Shown: piece after piece, positions 25,901 through 33,009 of the stretch | Numbering within the stretch: the first letter of the stretch is position 1 | Layout: each line of letters begins with the position of its first letter | Assembly: GCA_947474065.1 (NCBI GenBank) | Contig: CANJHD010000021.1 | Span: 1 to 36,682 of the forward strand | Length of the DNA: 36,682 bases | Direction of reading: 5' to 3' | Origin: Planctomycetaceae bacterium | GTDB lineage: Bacteria; Planctomycetota; Phycisphaerae; Phycisphaerales; SM1A02 | Notes under the pieces: generated by a model | Told to the model about the DNA's origin: nothing | The model's database searches: none | Seen by the model: only the letters and a program-made list of their open reading frames with translations | Translations under genes and position numbers: made by a program

Positions 25901-26040
25901 GCCTGCTCAAGCCGTGCTTGCCAGCGTTCCTCGGTGGCATTGGCGAAGGGCGCCGTGTAGCGGAACGGCGTCTCATTCGCGCCGCCCTGTGGTCCGGGGG
26001 TGCGCGCGTGGCCGTCGGTAGCGTGGTTCGCAGCGGACAT
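22987..26040 (-). CDS. leuS: Leucyl-tRNA synthetase with two low-complexity insertions
   Basis: 1017 residues; common bacterial LeuRS is ~820-880. Class I signature HVGH (86-89), editing domain with the [15 protein letters not shown] segment (~residue 365) and the [14 protein letters not shown] loop holding the editing Asp, and KMSKS (783-787) are all intact. So both aminoacylation and proofreading should work. Insertion 1 (~213-245) is Ala/Ser/Gly repeats ending in GVGVGV, just before the connecting region that replaces the zinc finger ([15 protein letters not shown]). Insertion 2 (~660-695) is Ser/Ala-rich, before [20 protein letters not shown]. The ATG at 26040 is preferred; an in-frame upstream start would run through the divergent promoter region. 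A TACGCT box lies 9 nt upstream. The stop codon is supplied by the RAYT repeat. Confidence 0.95.
   Translation of the reverse strand: [1017 protein letters not shown]
25312..25335. repeat. CACGCC hexamer array in leuS
   Basis: Three CACGCC units followed by CACGCG. On the minus strand the array encodes Gly-Val repeats. It adjoins DNA encoding ASGA(A/T)SS-type heptapeptides. Hexamer slippage keeps the frame. Confidence 0.8.
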
Positions 26041-26049
26041 AGGCGTCGG

Positions 26050-26055
26050 AGCGTA
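26050..26055 (-). promoter_or_regulatory. TANNNT box (TACGCT) before leuS
   Basis: On the minus strand TACGCT is followed by 9 nt and the ATG at 26040, with no Shine-Dalgarno sequence. It lies in a 49-bp divergent gap that also holds a box for the opposite gene. Confidence 0.45.
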
Positions 26056-26075
26056 CTTCAGTCGGCGTGTGACCC

Positions 26076-26081
26076 TACGAT
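26076..26081 (+). promoter_or_regulatory. TANNNT box (TACGAT) before the DUF4026-like gene
   Basis: TACGAT is followed by 8 nt and the ATG at 26090, with no Shine-Dalgarno sequence. It is 20 bp from the oppositely directed leuS box, so polymerase footprints would overlap. Confidence 0.5.
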
Positions 26082-26089
26082 GCGCCGCA

Positions 26090-27598
26090 ATGAAGTCCCC
26101 GGACGATGAGCCCCTCGACCCGCAGCCCGAAGGCGACAACGCGCCCGATCCTGCCTCATCTGATCACCCAAGTCCGGATGGCGACCCCGAAGCTGATGGT
26201 GACCAGGGCGCTGACGAAGGTGCGGACGGCGGCAGCGATGAAGGAACTGACGGCGGCAGCGACGAAGGCACTGACGAGGAACTCGGCGAGAGTGCCTGGG
26301 AGCTCCCCGGGCCCATAGCCAGCGCGTGGGTCGGCTTCTGGCCGCACCCTGATGCGCCAACGCGTGATGAAGTGGGTCGCGCGGTTGCTAGTTGGGTGGG
26401 CCGCGAAGTGGAGATGGAGTCGAGCGAGCCCGATGAAGATGAAGGCATGCTTTGGGCGCTCATGGTGAACATCCCGGGCGTGAATTCGCCGGTCGTACTG
26501 TGGGCCGAACGCGCGCTCAATGCCGAACCCGGGCAGCTTGAAGATCCGGCAATGGCCGCATGCAAGTGGGTGGTTGGAATGCAGACCGTGCTTGAGCCCG
26601 GTGAGGCGCACGCCGAGTATTTCCACTTGATGGCAATGCTGGCAGGATCGCTCCCGGAACTCACTGGCATCTTGGATGTCTCCAACGCGCGTCGTTGGCC
26701 GCGTCAAGAAATCGAAGAGCAATTTCTTGCGGCCGATGCGGTGCCGAATGACGAGAGTCTTTGGACGATCACGGCCGTTGCAACTTCAGACGCCGAAGAC
26801 GTGCCGATGATGCTGTTCACCACGGGCCTTTCGCGTTGCGGACTTCCGGAACTGGAAATGCTTGAAGTGCCGGCGCGCCATTCGCAGGCCGCAGCCATCT
26901 TGCTGAATCATGTTGCAAGTCTGCTCCTTGAAGCACCGCCTCCAGAGCCTGAGGAACCGATTGAAATCGGTCCCGATATTTTCGTGACACTCATCCCTTG
27001 GCAAGAGTGCGCTCGTTACATTGCAGACGAAACACCAGGGTCAACCGCGTTCCGCGAGACCGCGCGCGAGCAGGGCGATGGTTCGCTGATGGCAATCCGT
27101 GCAGTGATCTGTTCAGCTAAAAAACGCGGCAGTTTCAAGCAACTTTGGGCGTGGCCAACGGAAATCATCGAGAGCATGGAAGCCGGTCGCGCGGTGCTCT
27201 ACGCCAGCGAGCATTCCGCTGCCGCCACCGAGCGCCGCGCACAACGCACGTGGCCGAAATTCGCCACGGCATTCGCCAGCATTCGCCGCGCAGAGGAGCC
27301 CGATGTCTTAGCCCTTGCGACGACAGCATTCCAAGTGCAGGCACCGATCGGCACGGTCGATGAGCACGATCGCCGCGAGCAGGGTTGGTTCACAGTGCAG
27401 CGCTTCGATCATGATGTTGTGGACGCAATCCTTTCTGAAGAGCCGGTGACTCGCCAAGATTTACATGTCGGAGATGCAATTCGCATTCCGCGTGCCGACG
27501 TCACTGACTGGCGCGTGTTCCTTCCGGAGGAAACATTCGGACCAGCGCGGAGTGATGCGCTCCTTGCGGCGATTGATCGTTTGCGAGGTCTCGCGTGA
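26090..27598 (+). CDS. DUF4026/DUF2314-like protein with acidic repetitive N-terminus
   Basis: 502 residues. Residues 1-~66 are extremely acidic low complexity (Asp, Glu, Gly, Pro), including two GGSDEGTD units. The central ~300 residues resemble DUF4026 in general pattern, with repeated aromatic beta segments. The C-terminal part (~430-478: QGWFTVQRFDHDVVDAILSE, then LHVGDAIRIPRADVTDWRVF) resembles DUF2314, which has a WF-V start and a GD-x-I, then I-x-DW end. Both families lack a known function. It has no signal peptide. The ATG at 26090 has a TACGAT box 8 nt upstream. The stop overlaps the next gene's GTG. It leads the operon-like run up to 32122. Confidence 0.55.
   Translation: MKSPDDEPLDPQPEGDNAPDPASSDHPSPDGDPEADGDQGADEGADGGSDEGTDGGSDEGTDEELGESAWELPGPIASAWVGFWPHPDAPTRDEVGRAVASWVGREVEMESSEPDEDEGMLWALMVNIPGVNSPVVLWAERALNAEPGQLEDPAMAACKWVVGMQTVLEPGEAHAEYFHLMAMLAGSLPELTGILDVSNARRWPRQEIEEQFLAADAVPNDESLWTITAVATSDAEDVPMMLFTTGLSRCGLPELEMLEVPARHSQAAAILLNHVASLLLEAPPPEPEEPIEIGPDIFVTLIPWQECARYIADETPGSTAFRETAREQGDGSLMAIRAVICSAKKRGSFKQLWAWPTEIIESMEAGRAVLYASEHSAAATERRAQRTWPKFATAFASIRRAEEPDVLALATTAFQVQAPIGTVDEHDRREQGWFTVQRFDHDVVDAILSEEPVTRQDLHVGDAIRIPRADVTDWRVFLPEETFGPARSDALLAAIDRLRGLA
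26228..26275 (+). repeat. 24-bp tandem duplication encoding GGSDEGTD twice
   Basis: Two adjacent 24-bp units differ at two third-codon positions (GAT/GAC and GGA/GGC), so the peptides are identical. Synonymous-only change suggests an older duplication kept for its acidic sequence. Confidence 0.8.
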
Positions 27599-28083
27599 AC
27601 ATTCAGCAGCCAGATGACCATGACGCAAGTGGCGGTGACGCGCAGCGACGCGAGGATGTCCCGCAACACCGAATGGACGCGAGCACCATGCCAATCGCAT
27701 GTGAGGCGCGCAATGAATTCGAAGCACAGTGCGTGCAATCCGTACTTGAAGACGCGGGCATACAAAGCGTCATGGATCCATCAGGTGTGGCGATCTTTGG
27801 ATTCCCGTTGCGTGCCGGCAGCACCGTTGTGCCAGTTCGAGTGTTGCCCGAAGATCTGAGCCGCGCGAAGCAAATGATTTCCGAGGCGCGCTGGGTTGGA
27901 AAGAGCGTCGATTGGGATGACGTCGATGTTGGCGAAATGCCCCCCGATGTGATTCGCATGCTTAGCCGCGCCCGCACTGATCGAGTGATCGGTCGCGTGA
28001 TGATGGCAGTCGCTTGGATTGCCATCGCCACGGTGTTTATAAGCATCGTCATCGGGCTGGTGCGGTCGCTCACTGGCCGGTGA
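27595..28083 (+). CDS. DUF2007-type domain protein with C-terminal membrane anchor
   Basis: 162 residues. The segment ARNEFEAQCVQSVLEDAGIQ with VVPVRVLPEDLSRAKQMISE is the DUF2007 fold, a small ferredoxin-like domain named as a putative signal-transducing module. A hydrophobic helix follows at ~132-155 (VMMAVAWIAIATVFISIVIGLV, given only to locate it). The first ~30 residues are polar and low complexity. The GTG at 27595 overlaps the previous stop (GTGA), which supports coupling; an ATG at 27688 just before the domain is an alternative start. Role unknown. Confidence 0.7.
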   Translation: MNIQQPDDHDASGGDAQRREDVPQHRMDASTMPIACEARNEFEAQCVQSVLEDAGIQSVMDPSGVAIFGFPLRAGSTVVPVRVLPEDLSRAKQMISEARWVGKSVDWDDVDVGEMPPDVIRMLSRARTDRVIGRVMMAVAWIAIATVFISIVIGLVRSLTGR

Positions 28084-28130
28084 ATTGGTGAATTTGGTAA
28101 CTGGAAACAGTGGAACAGATCGGAGAAATC

Positions 28131-28676
28131 ATGCGAAGAATCATCATGAATATCCTTAGAATCACGCGAGTTACTTGCGCAGCGATGTCGCCCATGACTT
28201 GCCGACTCGGCGCCTTGCCCGCCATCGCCGCATTCACGCTTCTCGCCGGCTGCGCCTACACGCTTGATGGCAAAGTCATCAGTGGCTTCGGCAGCGTGGT
28301 CGTTGGTCGTGATAAGGATGAAGATGCTCGCAAGAGTGGAATCGGTGGTGCCACCGTGGAACTCATTCGCGATGCAGGCACCATGAACCGCGCGGTTACT
28401 GCGCGCGCGACCAGCGGCTCCGATGGACGATTCATTCTGGAAGTGCCCGCGTTCGGGGCAGGATGGATGGACGAATCGTGGCAGATCCGGGTACGGCGTA
28501 ATGGATACGAAAATGTTGAGAGCGAAGTGCAGCTCCCGACCTCCACTTCAGGTCGACTGATGATTGTGAGCATGCATTCCGGAAAGACCGCGCAATTTCG
28601 CGAGCCGGATAGTTCGCGCTCCATGATTGATGAGGCAAAGGCATTCGAGCCGTCGCTTGGAAACACTCACCCCTGA
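28131..28676 (+). CDS. Lipoprotein with carboxypeptidase-regulatory-like (beta-sandwich) domain
   Basis: 181 residues. A lipobox LAGC places the lipidated cysteine at residue 41, after a hydrophobic core. The n-region is unusually long; starts at Met19 or Met22 would give a standard lipoprotein signal. The ATG at 28131 is favoured by GGAGAA (28122-28127), 3 nt upstream. After the cysteine, the mature part (IGGATVELIRDAG, then SGSDGRFILEVPAF, then IRVRRNGYENVESEVQL) fits the small prealbumin-like fold seen in CarboxypepD_reg domains. Probably anchored on the periplasmic side. It sits between DUF2007 and DUF58 genes; the 18-bp gap to the latter suggests co-transcription. Confidence 0.75.
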   Translation: MRRIIMNILRITRVTCAAMSPMTCRLGALPAIAAFTLLAGCAYTLDGKVISGFGSVVVGRDKDEDARKSGIGGATVELIRDAGTMNRAVTARATSGSDGRFILEVPAFGAGWMDESWQIRVRRNGYENVESEVQLPTSTSGRLMIVSMHSGKTAQFREPDSSRSMIDEAKAFEPSLGNTHP

Positions 28677-28694
28677 CGCAGTGAACAACCGCCG

Positions 28695-29864
28695 ATGCGC
28701 AGGCGCTACCACATACATCCTCCCGGACTTCTGTACCTCGTGGTTGTGGTGTTGGTGGGGCTTGCAGCTGCGAATCGGCCAAGCAATCTGCTGGTGTGGG
28801 TATTTGCAGCGATGCTCTCGGGTGTGTTGCTTTCCGGAGTGCTCTCCGGTCAGCCACTCATGAAACTACGCGCGGTGCGCACCATGCCACGCACGGGGCG
28901 TGTCGGCGAGCCAGTGATTGTTCGCTACACGGTGATCAATGAATCGTCGATTTGGCCGCTCTTTGCGCTGTTTGTGCGCGAACTCTCCGCGGTGCCCGGT
29001 TCGCGCGCGTTCGTGCAACATGTTGGCCCAGGCGAGCAAGTGATTGCAGAAACGGCATACTGGCCAGCGCGGCGCGGACCAATGCGCCTGGAGCGATTTC
29101 GCATCGAAACCGTATTTCCGTTTGGTCTTGTTATGAAGAGCGTGCGATTCGATGATGCGAGCGAATGTCTTGTCCTGCCGCGCGTTGAACGACTGCGTCC
29201 GGGTGTGCTGGTGTCGCTCGCTTCCGGCACGGTTGCTGGTCCATCAACAAGTACGCGCACTGGTCCGGGCAGTGATTTCTTAGGAATACGCGAGTACCGC
29301 CCGGGCGATGGTCTGCGACACATTGCATGGCGACGCAGCGCATCCGCCGGCACGCTTGCAGTGATCGAGCGTTCGATTGACGCGCCGCCGCGCATTCGCG
29401 TGGCGCTGGATTTGCGGCGTTCGACCGAAGCACTGCGCGTTGACCCAGCGGGCCGCGCAGCGCGCGAGCTTGAGGAAGACGCGATTGTCTTGGCGGCAAG
29501 CATTCTCTCGCATGCGCAGCGCGATGGATACGAAACGCGGCTCTGTGTTCTTGGCTTGCCATCACCGGCAATGCCGATGCGGCGCGGACACTGGCATTTG
29601 CAGAAGGAACTTGCCGTACTTGCTGCACTCGATCTTGACGCGCCGCGCGATGCCGCCGCGATGCTTCCCGCTGAGCGCGAACGTGCAACCACGCTGGTGA
29701 TTCACGTTGATCGGGCCGATATGCGGCTGGTTGCGGACGGAGCGGTCCATATTGGCGCCACGCAACTTAGTGCGTTGATTGCGCCGATTTCCGCACTCAC
29801 CGCAGCAGTAGCGATTGCGCCTATATCCGCGTCATCCGCGTCACAGGTAGGAGCCGCGTCATGA
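28695..29864 (+). CDS. DUF58 domain membrane protein
   Basis: 389 residues. Two transmembrane helices at the N-terminus (~12-28 and 32-50) precede an Ig-like region and the DUF58 core. The core signature is FLGIREYRPGDGLRHIAWRRSAS followed by a VIERSID strand (segments separated here). The C-terminal part is a von Willebrand-A-like fold (IRVALDLRRS). DUF58 proteins usually work with a MoxR-type AAA+ ATPase and a TgpA-type transglutaminase in envelope processes. The transglutaminase follows with an ATGA overlap; no MoxR gene is in the window. No Shine-Dalgarno sequence is obvious. Confidence 0.88.
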   Translation: MRRRYHIHPPGLLYLVVVVLVGLAAANRPSNLLVWVFAAMLSGVLLSGVLSGQPLMKLRAVRTMPRTGRVGEPVIVRYTVINESSIWPLFALFVRELSAVPGSRAFVQHVGPGEQVIAETAYWPARRGPMRLERFRIETVFPFGLVMKSVRFDDASECLVLPRVERLRPGVLVSLASGTVAGPSTSTRTGPGSDFLGIREYRPGDGLRHIAWRRSASAGTLAVIERSIDAPPRIRVALDLRRSTEALRVDPAGRAARELEEDAIVLAASILSHAQRDGYETRLCVLGLPSPAMPMRRGHWHLQKELAVLAALDLDAPRDAAAMLPAERERATTLVIHVDRADMRLVADGAVHIGATQLSALIAPISALTAAVAIAPISASSASQVGAAS

Positions 29865-32122
29865 ACGTCGCGCTCCTCTTTCGCCGCTCGGCGCTTCTCT
29901 TGGTGATCCTGTCCATCGCCGCATTCGCAGCCAGCGAGCGAAGCGGATGGGTGCTTGTCATTGGCGGATTGATCGCTGTCGCTGCCGCTCGAATCACTGA
30001 CGGACCACGCAAACGACATTTGCCTGCATGGGTCATTCGCTTCGGCGTCTTCATTGGTATCGGTTGGGGCGGCGTGCAATTCATGGCGCGCCCTTCGCCT
30101 GAGGAAGCGCCGCGCGTCGTTGCCTATGTGGTGCTCGGTGCGTTGCTACTCAAATTGTTGGACCGCAAGACGCCGAATGATTGGCGCCAAGTGATGGCGC
30201 TTTCCATCGTGTTGGTCGTTGCATCAGCGCTTTCATCCGGTGACTTCCTAGTGGGGGTGTTGGTGATCGGTTACGCCGTTGCAACCATCGTCACCACCAT
30301 GCTCTACCACTTGCATGCAGGCGCGGCGCGTGCCGCGGATGATCGCCGCGCCGCAGCGTTGCGACCGGGCGCGCTTCCGCCGATGGAAGCTCCGCACGGC
30401 GCGGCTCCTATGCGACATCTGCGGCGCCTTGCAGGTGCTGGCGTCATATTGGGCATATTGCTGAGCGCCATGGTGTTTGTCATGTTCCCGCGAGAATCAG
30501 TGCTCGGTGGACAATCGGGCACGAAGCAAAGTGGATTCCGCCCCGATATTTCGCTGTGGAGCGCAGGTCGCGTTTCGCTTTCATCGCGGGTGGCCATGAC
30601 GGTCACGCTCCTTGATCCGCGCGGAACATCTGGACCGTTGACATTGCCACTTCGTCTGCGTGGCGCTGTCCTTGATGTCTATTCCGCCACCGACGGAAAG
30701 TGGCGCGGCAGCACTACCCACTCGGGAGATCGCTCGTACCAGACTGGTCCGACGCAGGGCTTTCAGTGGTTTGCTGCCGAGGCGCGCACCGAGCGGTCAA
30801 ATGTATGGACGCAAGTGGTCGAAATGCGATCACTCGCAAGTGAACATGTGTTCACTTCTTGGCTCCCGCTCGCCATTGCAAGTGATGAGCAGCGAACATT
30901 CATCCTTGATCCACGCACCGCGGAAATCACTGAATCAACGGCGGGTATTGCTGGCCGTCCGCGCACCTACAGCATTCGCATGCAGGGCTACCCATCCGGC
31001 GCCCTCGCGCATGCAGTTGCGGGCGGTTTGCCGCCAAGCACAGCAGAGTTTCCCGTTCCGGAAATGCGCGTCATCGCCGAGCGCATTCTTGCCGATGCGG
31101 CGTTAGTTGATCTACCTGATGCGGAAGCCATCAAGGCTGACCCGCAAAAGAAATGGGTGCGGCAGCGGCGTATTGCCGCCATGTTCCAGGAATACCTTTC
31201 TGGGCCGAGATTTGCCTACACCACAGACCTTTCCGCGTTCCGGCGCATCGATGGGGAAGACCCAATCGTTCTATTCCTAGAGCGATATCGATTCGGTCAC
31301 TGCGAGTACTTCGCGTCCGCGATGGTGGCGTTGTGCCGATCCATTGGAATCGAAGCACGCGTGGTGACTGGTTACATGGCAACGGAATACGACACCGTTT
31401 CTGATCGCTATGTCATCCGCGAATCGGGCGCGCACGCGTGGGTGGAGATTCGCACCGGTGAGTGGCAGTGGGGAACATTTGATCCATCGCCGATTGCGGA
31501 ACTGCTTGCAATCCAGCAAGCGAATCGAACTTGGATGGACAGTTTTCGGTGGGTACTTGACCCCATTGAGTTTGCATGGAACAGTCATTTCGCATCCTTT
31601 GATAGCCGTGCGCAGGCCGAGATGGTGGAGCGCGTTGGCGCCGGCACGCGCGGCACTGGCGAATGGATCGCTGAACGATCCAAGGAATTGCTTGACGCTG
31701 CGAACCGTTGGTTCCTGATGGGGCCAGCTGGCGCGCTTTGGCTTGGACTTGTAGGAATTACTCTCGCAATCGCCGCGACTGCGGTCTGGGTGGTGGGCGG
31801 TCGCGCGCGTCGCGTTGCTCGTGAACTGGGCGCGCGCAATGAGCGGCTTGCCACGCGCATTGCGCTCGGTCGCGATGTTTCGTTCTATCTGGATTCTCTT
31901 GATGCGCTCGCGCGCGCGGGATTTGAGAAGCCGCGGAGTCGCACCCCGCGTATGCATGTTCAGGCATTGCAGCGCGAGAATCCCGAAGCTGGTGCAGCAT
32001 TTGCCGCGGTAGTTGAGCGTTTCTATCAAATTCGCTACGGCGGCCAGGCTCCGTCCCGTGCAGAGCGTGTTGCTGCCGACGCATTGATTCCACCCCTGCG
32101 TGCAGCGTTGGCGCGCGGCTAG
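29861..32122 (+). CDS. TgpA-type membrane transglutaminase (DUF3488, transglutaminase, DUF4129)
   Basis: 753 residues. The N-terminal ~210 residues hold five or six membrane helices (DUF3488). A long periplasmic region carries the transglutaminase-like domain with the triad Cys481 (FGHCEYFASA), His525 (GAHAWVE) and Asp541 (FDPSP). One more membrane helix at ~625-645 leads to a cytoplasmic Arg-rich tail of DUF4129 type (ALARAGFEKPRSRTPRM). The family is essential in Pseudomonas aeruginosa and acts at the cell envelope; its substrate is unknown. The start overlaps the DUF58 stop. Confidence 0.9.
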   Translation: MNVALLFRRSALLLVILSIAAFAASERSGWVLVIGGLIAVAAARITDGPRKRHLPAWVIRFGVFIGIGWGGVQFMARPSPEEAPRVVAYVVLGALLLKLLDRKTPNDWRQVMALSIVLVVASALSSGDFLVGVLVIGYAVATIVTTMLYHLHAGAARAADDRRAAALRPGALPPMEAPHGAAPMRHLRRLAGAGVILGILLSAMVFVMFPRESVLGGQSGTKQSGFRPDISLWSAGRVSLSSRVAMTVTLLDPRGTSGPLTLPLRLRGAVLDVYSATDGKWRGSTTHSGDRSYQTGPTQGFQWFAAEARTERSNVWTQVVEMRSLASEHVFTSWLPLAIASDEQRTFILDPRTAEITESTAGIAGRPRTYSIRMQGYPSGALAHAVAGGLPPSTAEFPVPEMRVIAERILADAALVDLPDAEAIKADPQKKWVRQRRIAAMFQEYLSGPRFAYTTDLSAFRRIDGEDPIVLFLERYRFGHCEYFASAMVALCRSIGIEARVVTGYMATEYDTVSDRYVIRESGAHAWVEIRTGEWQWGTFDPSPIAELLAIQQANRTWMDSFRWVLDPIEFAWNSHFASFDSRAQAEMVERVGAGTRGTGEWIAERSKELLDAANRWFLMGPAGALWLGLVGITLAIAATAVWVVGGRARRVARELGARNERLATRIALGRDVSFYLDSLDALARAGFEKPRSRTPRMHVQALQRENPEAGAAFAAVVERFYQIRYGGQAPSRAERVAADALIPPLRAALARG

Positions 32123-32164
32123 ACTTTGCAAAGCACGGGCCTTTCGTCCGTTGCCACACAGGAG
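32120..32164 (+). promoter_or_regulatory. Possible promoter and Shine-Dalgarno of the PilZ-like gene
   Basis: TAGACT (32120-32125), overlapping the stop of the transglutaminase gene, fits TANNNT but is 44 nt from the next ATG. AGGAG (32160-32164) lies 5 nt before that ATG at 32170. So this gene uses a normal leader with a ribosome-binding site. The -10 part is tentative. Confidence 0.4.
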
Positions 32165-32169
32165 CCAGT

Positions 32170-33009
32170 ATGTCCGCAGCACGATCGCGCACGAACGAGT
32201 GGAGACGAAGTCTGGAAGAGCTTTGCCAGAAGGGCGGGGCGCTGGAAATTGCGATCGCGCGCGATGACGCACGCGGGCATGACTTGGTGTGGCGTCTGCG
32301 CATTTTGGAAGTGCGCGACTCGGGCATCGTTGTAGAAAATCCTGGAGCGTTCGGCCGCGCGCTTCCGCTCCATATCGGCACGCGCCTTGTGGCATTCATT
32401 GTCATCGGGCAGAATCGCTGGGAGTTCCGTACGTCGGTCACCGAAGAAATTCTTCCTGGCAAATTCCAAGACGCGCGCAACGGTGCTTCGCGATTGGCGC
32501 TGCCTGATCATGTTGAACGCTGCCTTCGTCGTCACGCGCGCTTTGATGTTGGTCCACTGACCCTTGCGCCGATTGATGTCTGGCCGCTTCTTGACCCAAA
32601 GACCGTGGTTGCCGCCGAGCGCGCCAATGAATTGGCATTTGCAGCGAGCATCACTGGTGCGGTGGCAACAGAGAAGACCGATGAGGAAGCGATGCTGCCG
32701 CAGGTTGGCCCGCGCTTCACGGCGCATGTTGCAAACATTGGCGGTGGCGGCGCGGGCCTAATGGTGGACGCCGAGAATGCAGGGCTCCTTTCGCATCATC
32801 GGCTGTTTTGGCTGCGCCTTGAGCCAAGTGATGGCGCGAGCGTTCCGATCGTCACCACTGCGAAACTAGTGCACACGCATATCGATAGTTCGCAGCGCAC
32901 CTACGCAGGTATGAGCTTTGATTTCAGCTTTAACCCTGGTCACCAGAAAGTAGTGGCCGAGCAGGTGGAGCGATCGATCAGGAATCTTGAGCGACGCCAG
33001 ACGCAGTGA
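32170..33009 (+). CDS. PilZ-like domain protein (possible c-di-GMP binder)
   Basis: 279 residues. The first ~110 residues are a small beta domain resembling the PilZN/YcgR N-domain (GTRLVAFIVIGQNRWEFRTS). Then R120-x-x-x-R124 (RRHAR) and, after a ~65-residue insertion, N189-I-G-G-G-G-A-G196 (usual (D/N)xSxxG, Ser replaced by Gly) match the two c-di-GMP contact motifs of PilZ. The remaining segment completes the barrel and ends in a helix with basic residues. Binding is likely but the motif is imperfect. Its end overlaps the pabB end by 32 nt on the opposite strand. No flagellar gene is near. Confidence 0.65.
   Translation: MSAARSRTNEWRRSLEELCQKGGALEIAIARDDARGHDLVWRLRILEVRDSGIVVENPGAFGRALPLHIGTRLVAFIVIGQNRWEFRTSVTEEILPGKFQDARNGASRLALPDHVERCLRRHARFDVGPLTLAPIDVWPLLDPKTVVAAERANELAFAASITGAVATEKTDEEAMLPQVGPRFTAHVANIGGGGAGLMVDAENAGLLSHHRLFWLRLEPSDGASVPIVTTAKLVHTHIDSSQRTYAGMSFDFSFNPGHQKVVAEQVERSIRNLERRQTQ

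Noticed and set aside
31277-32395. 372-codon minus-strand open frame across the transglutaminase and PilZ-like genes
   Set aside because: It crosses two well-supported plus-strand genes and has the composition of an antisense shadow.
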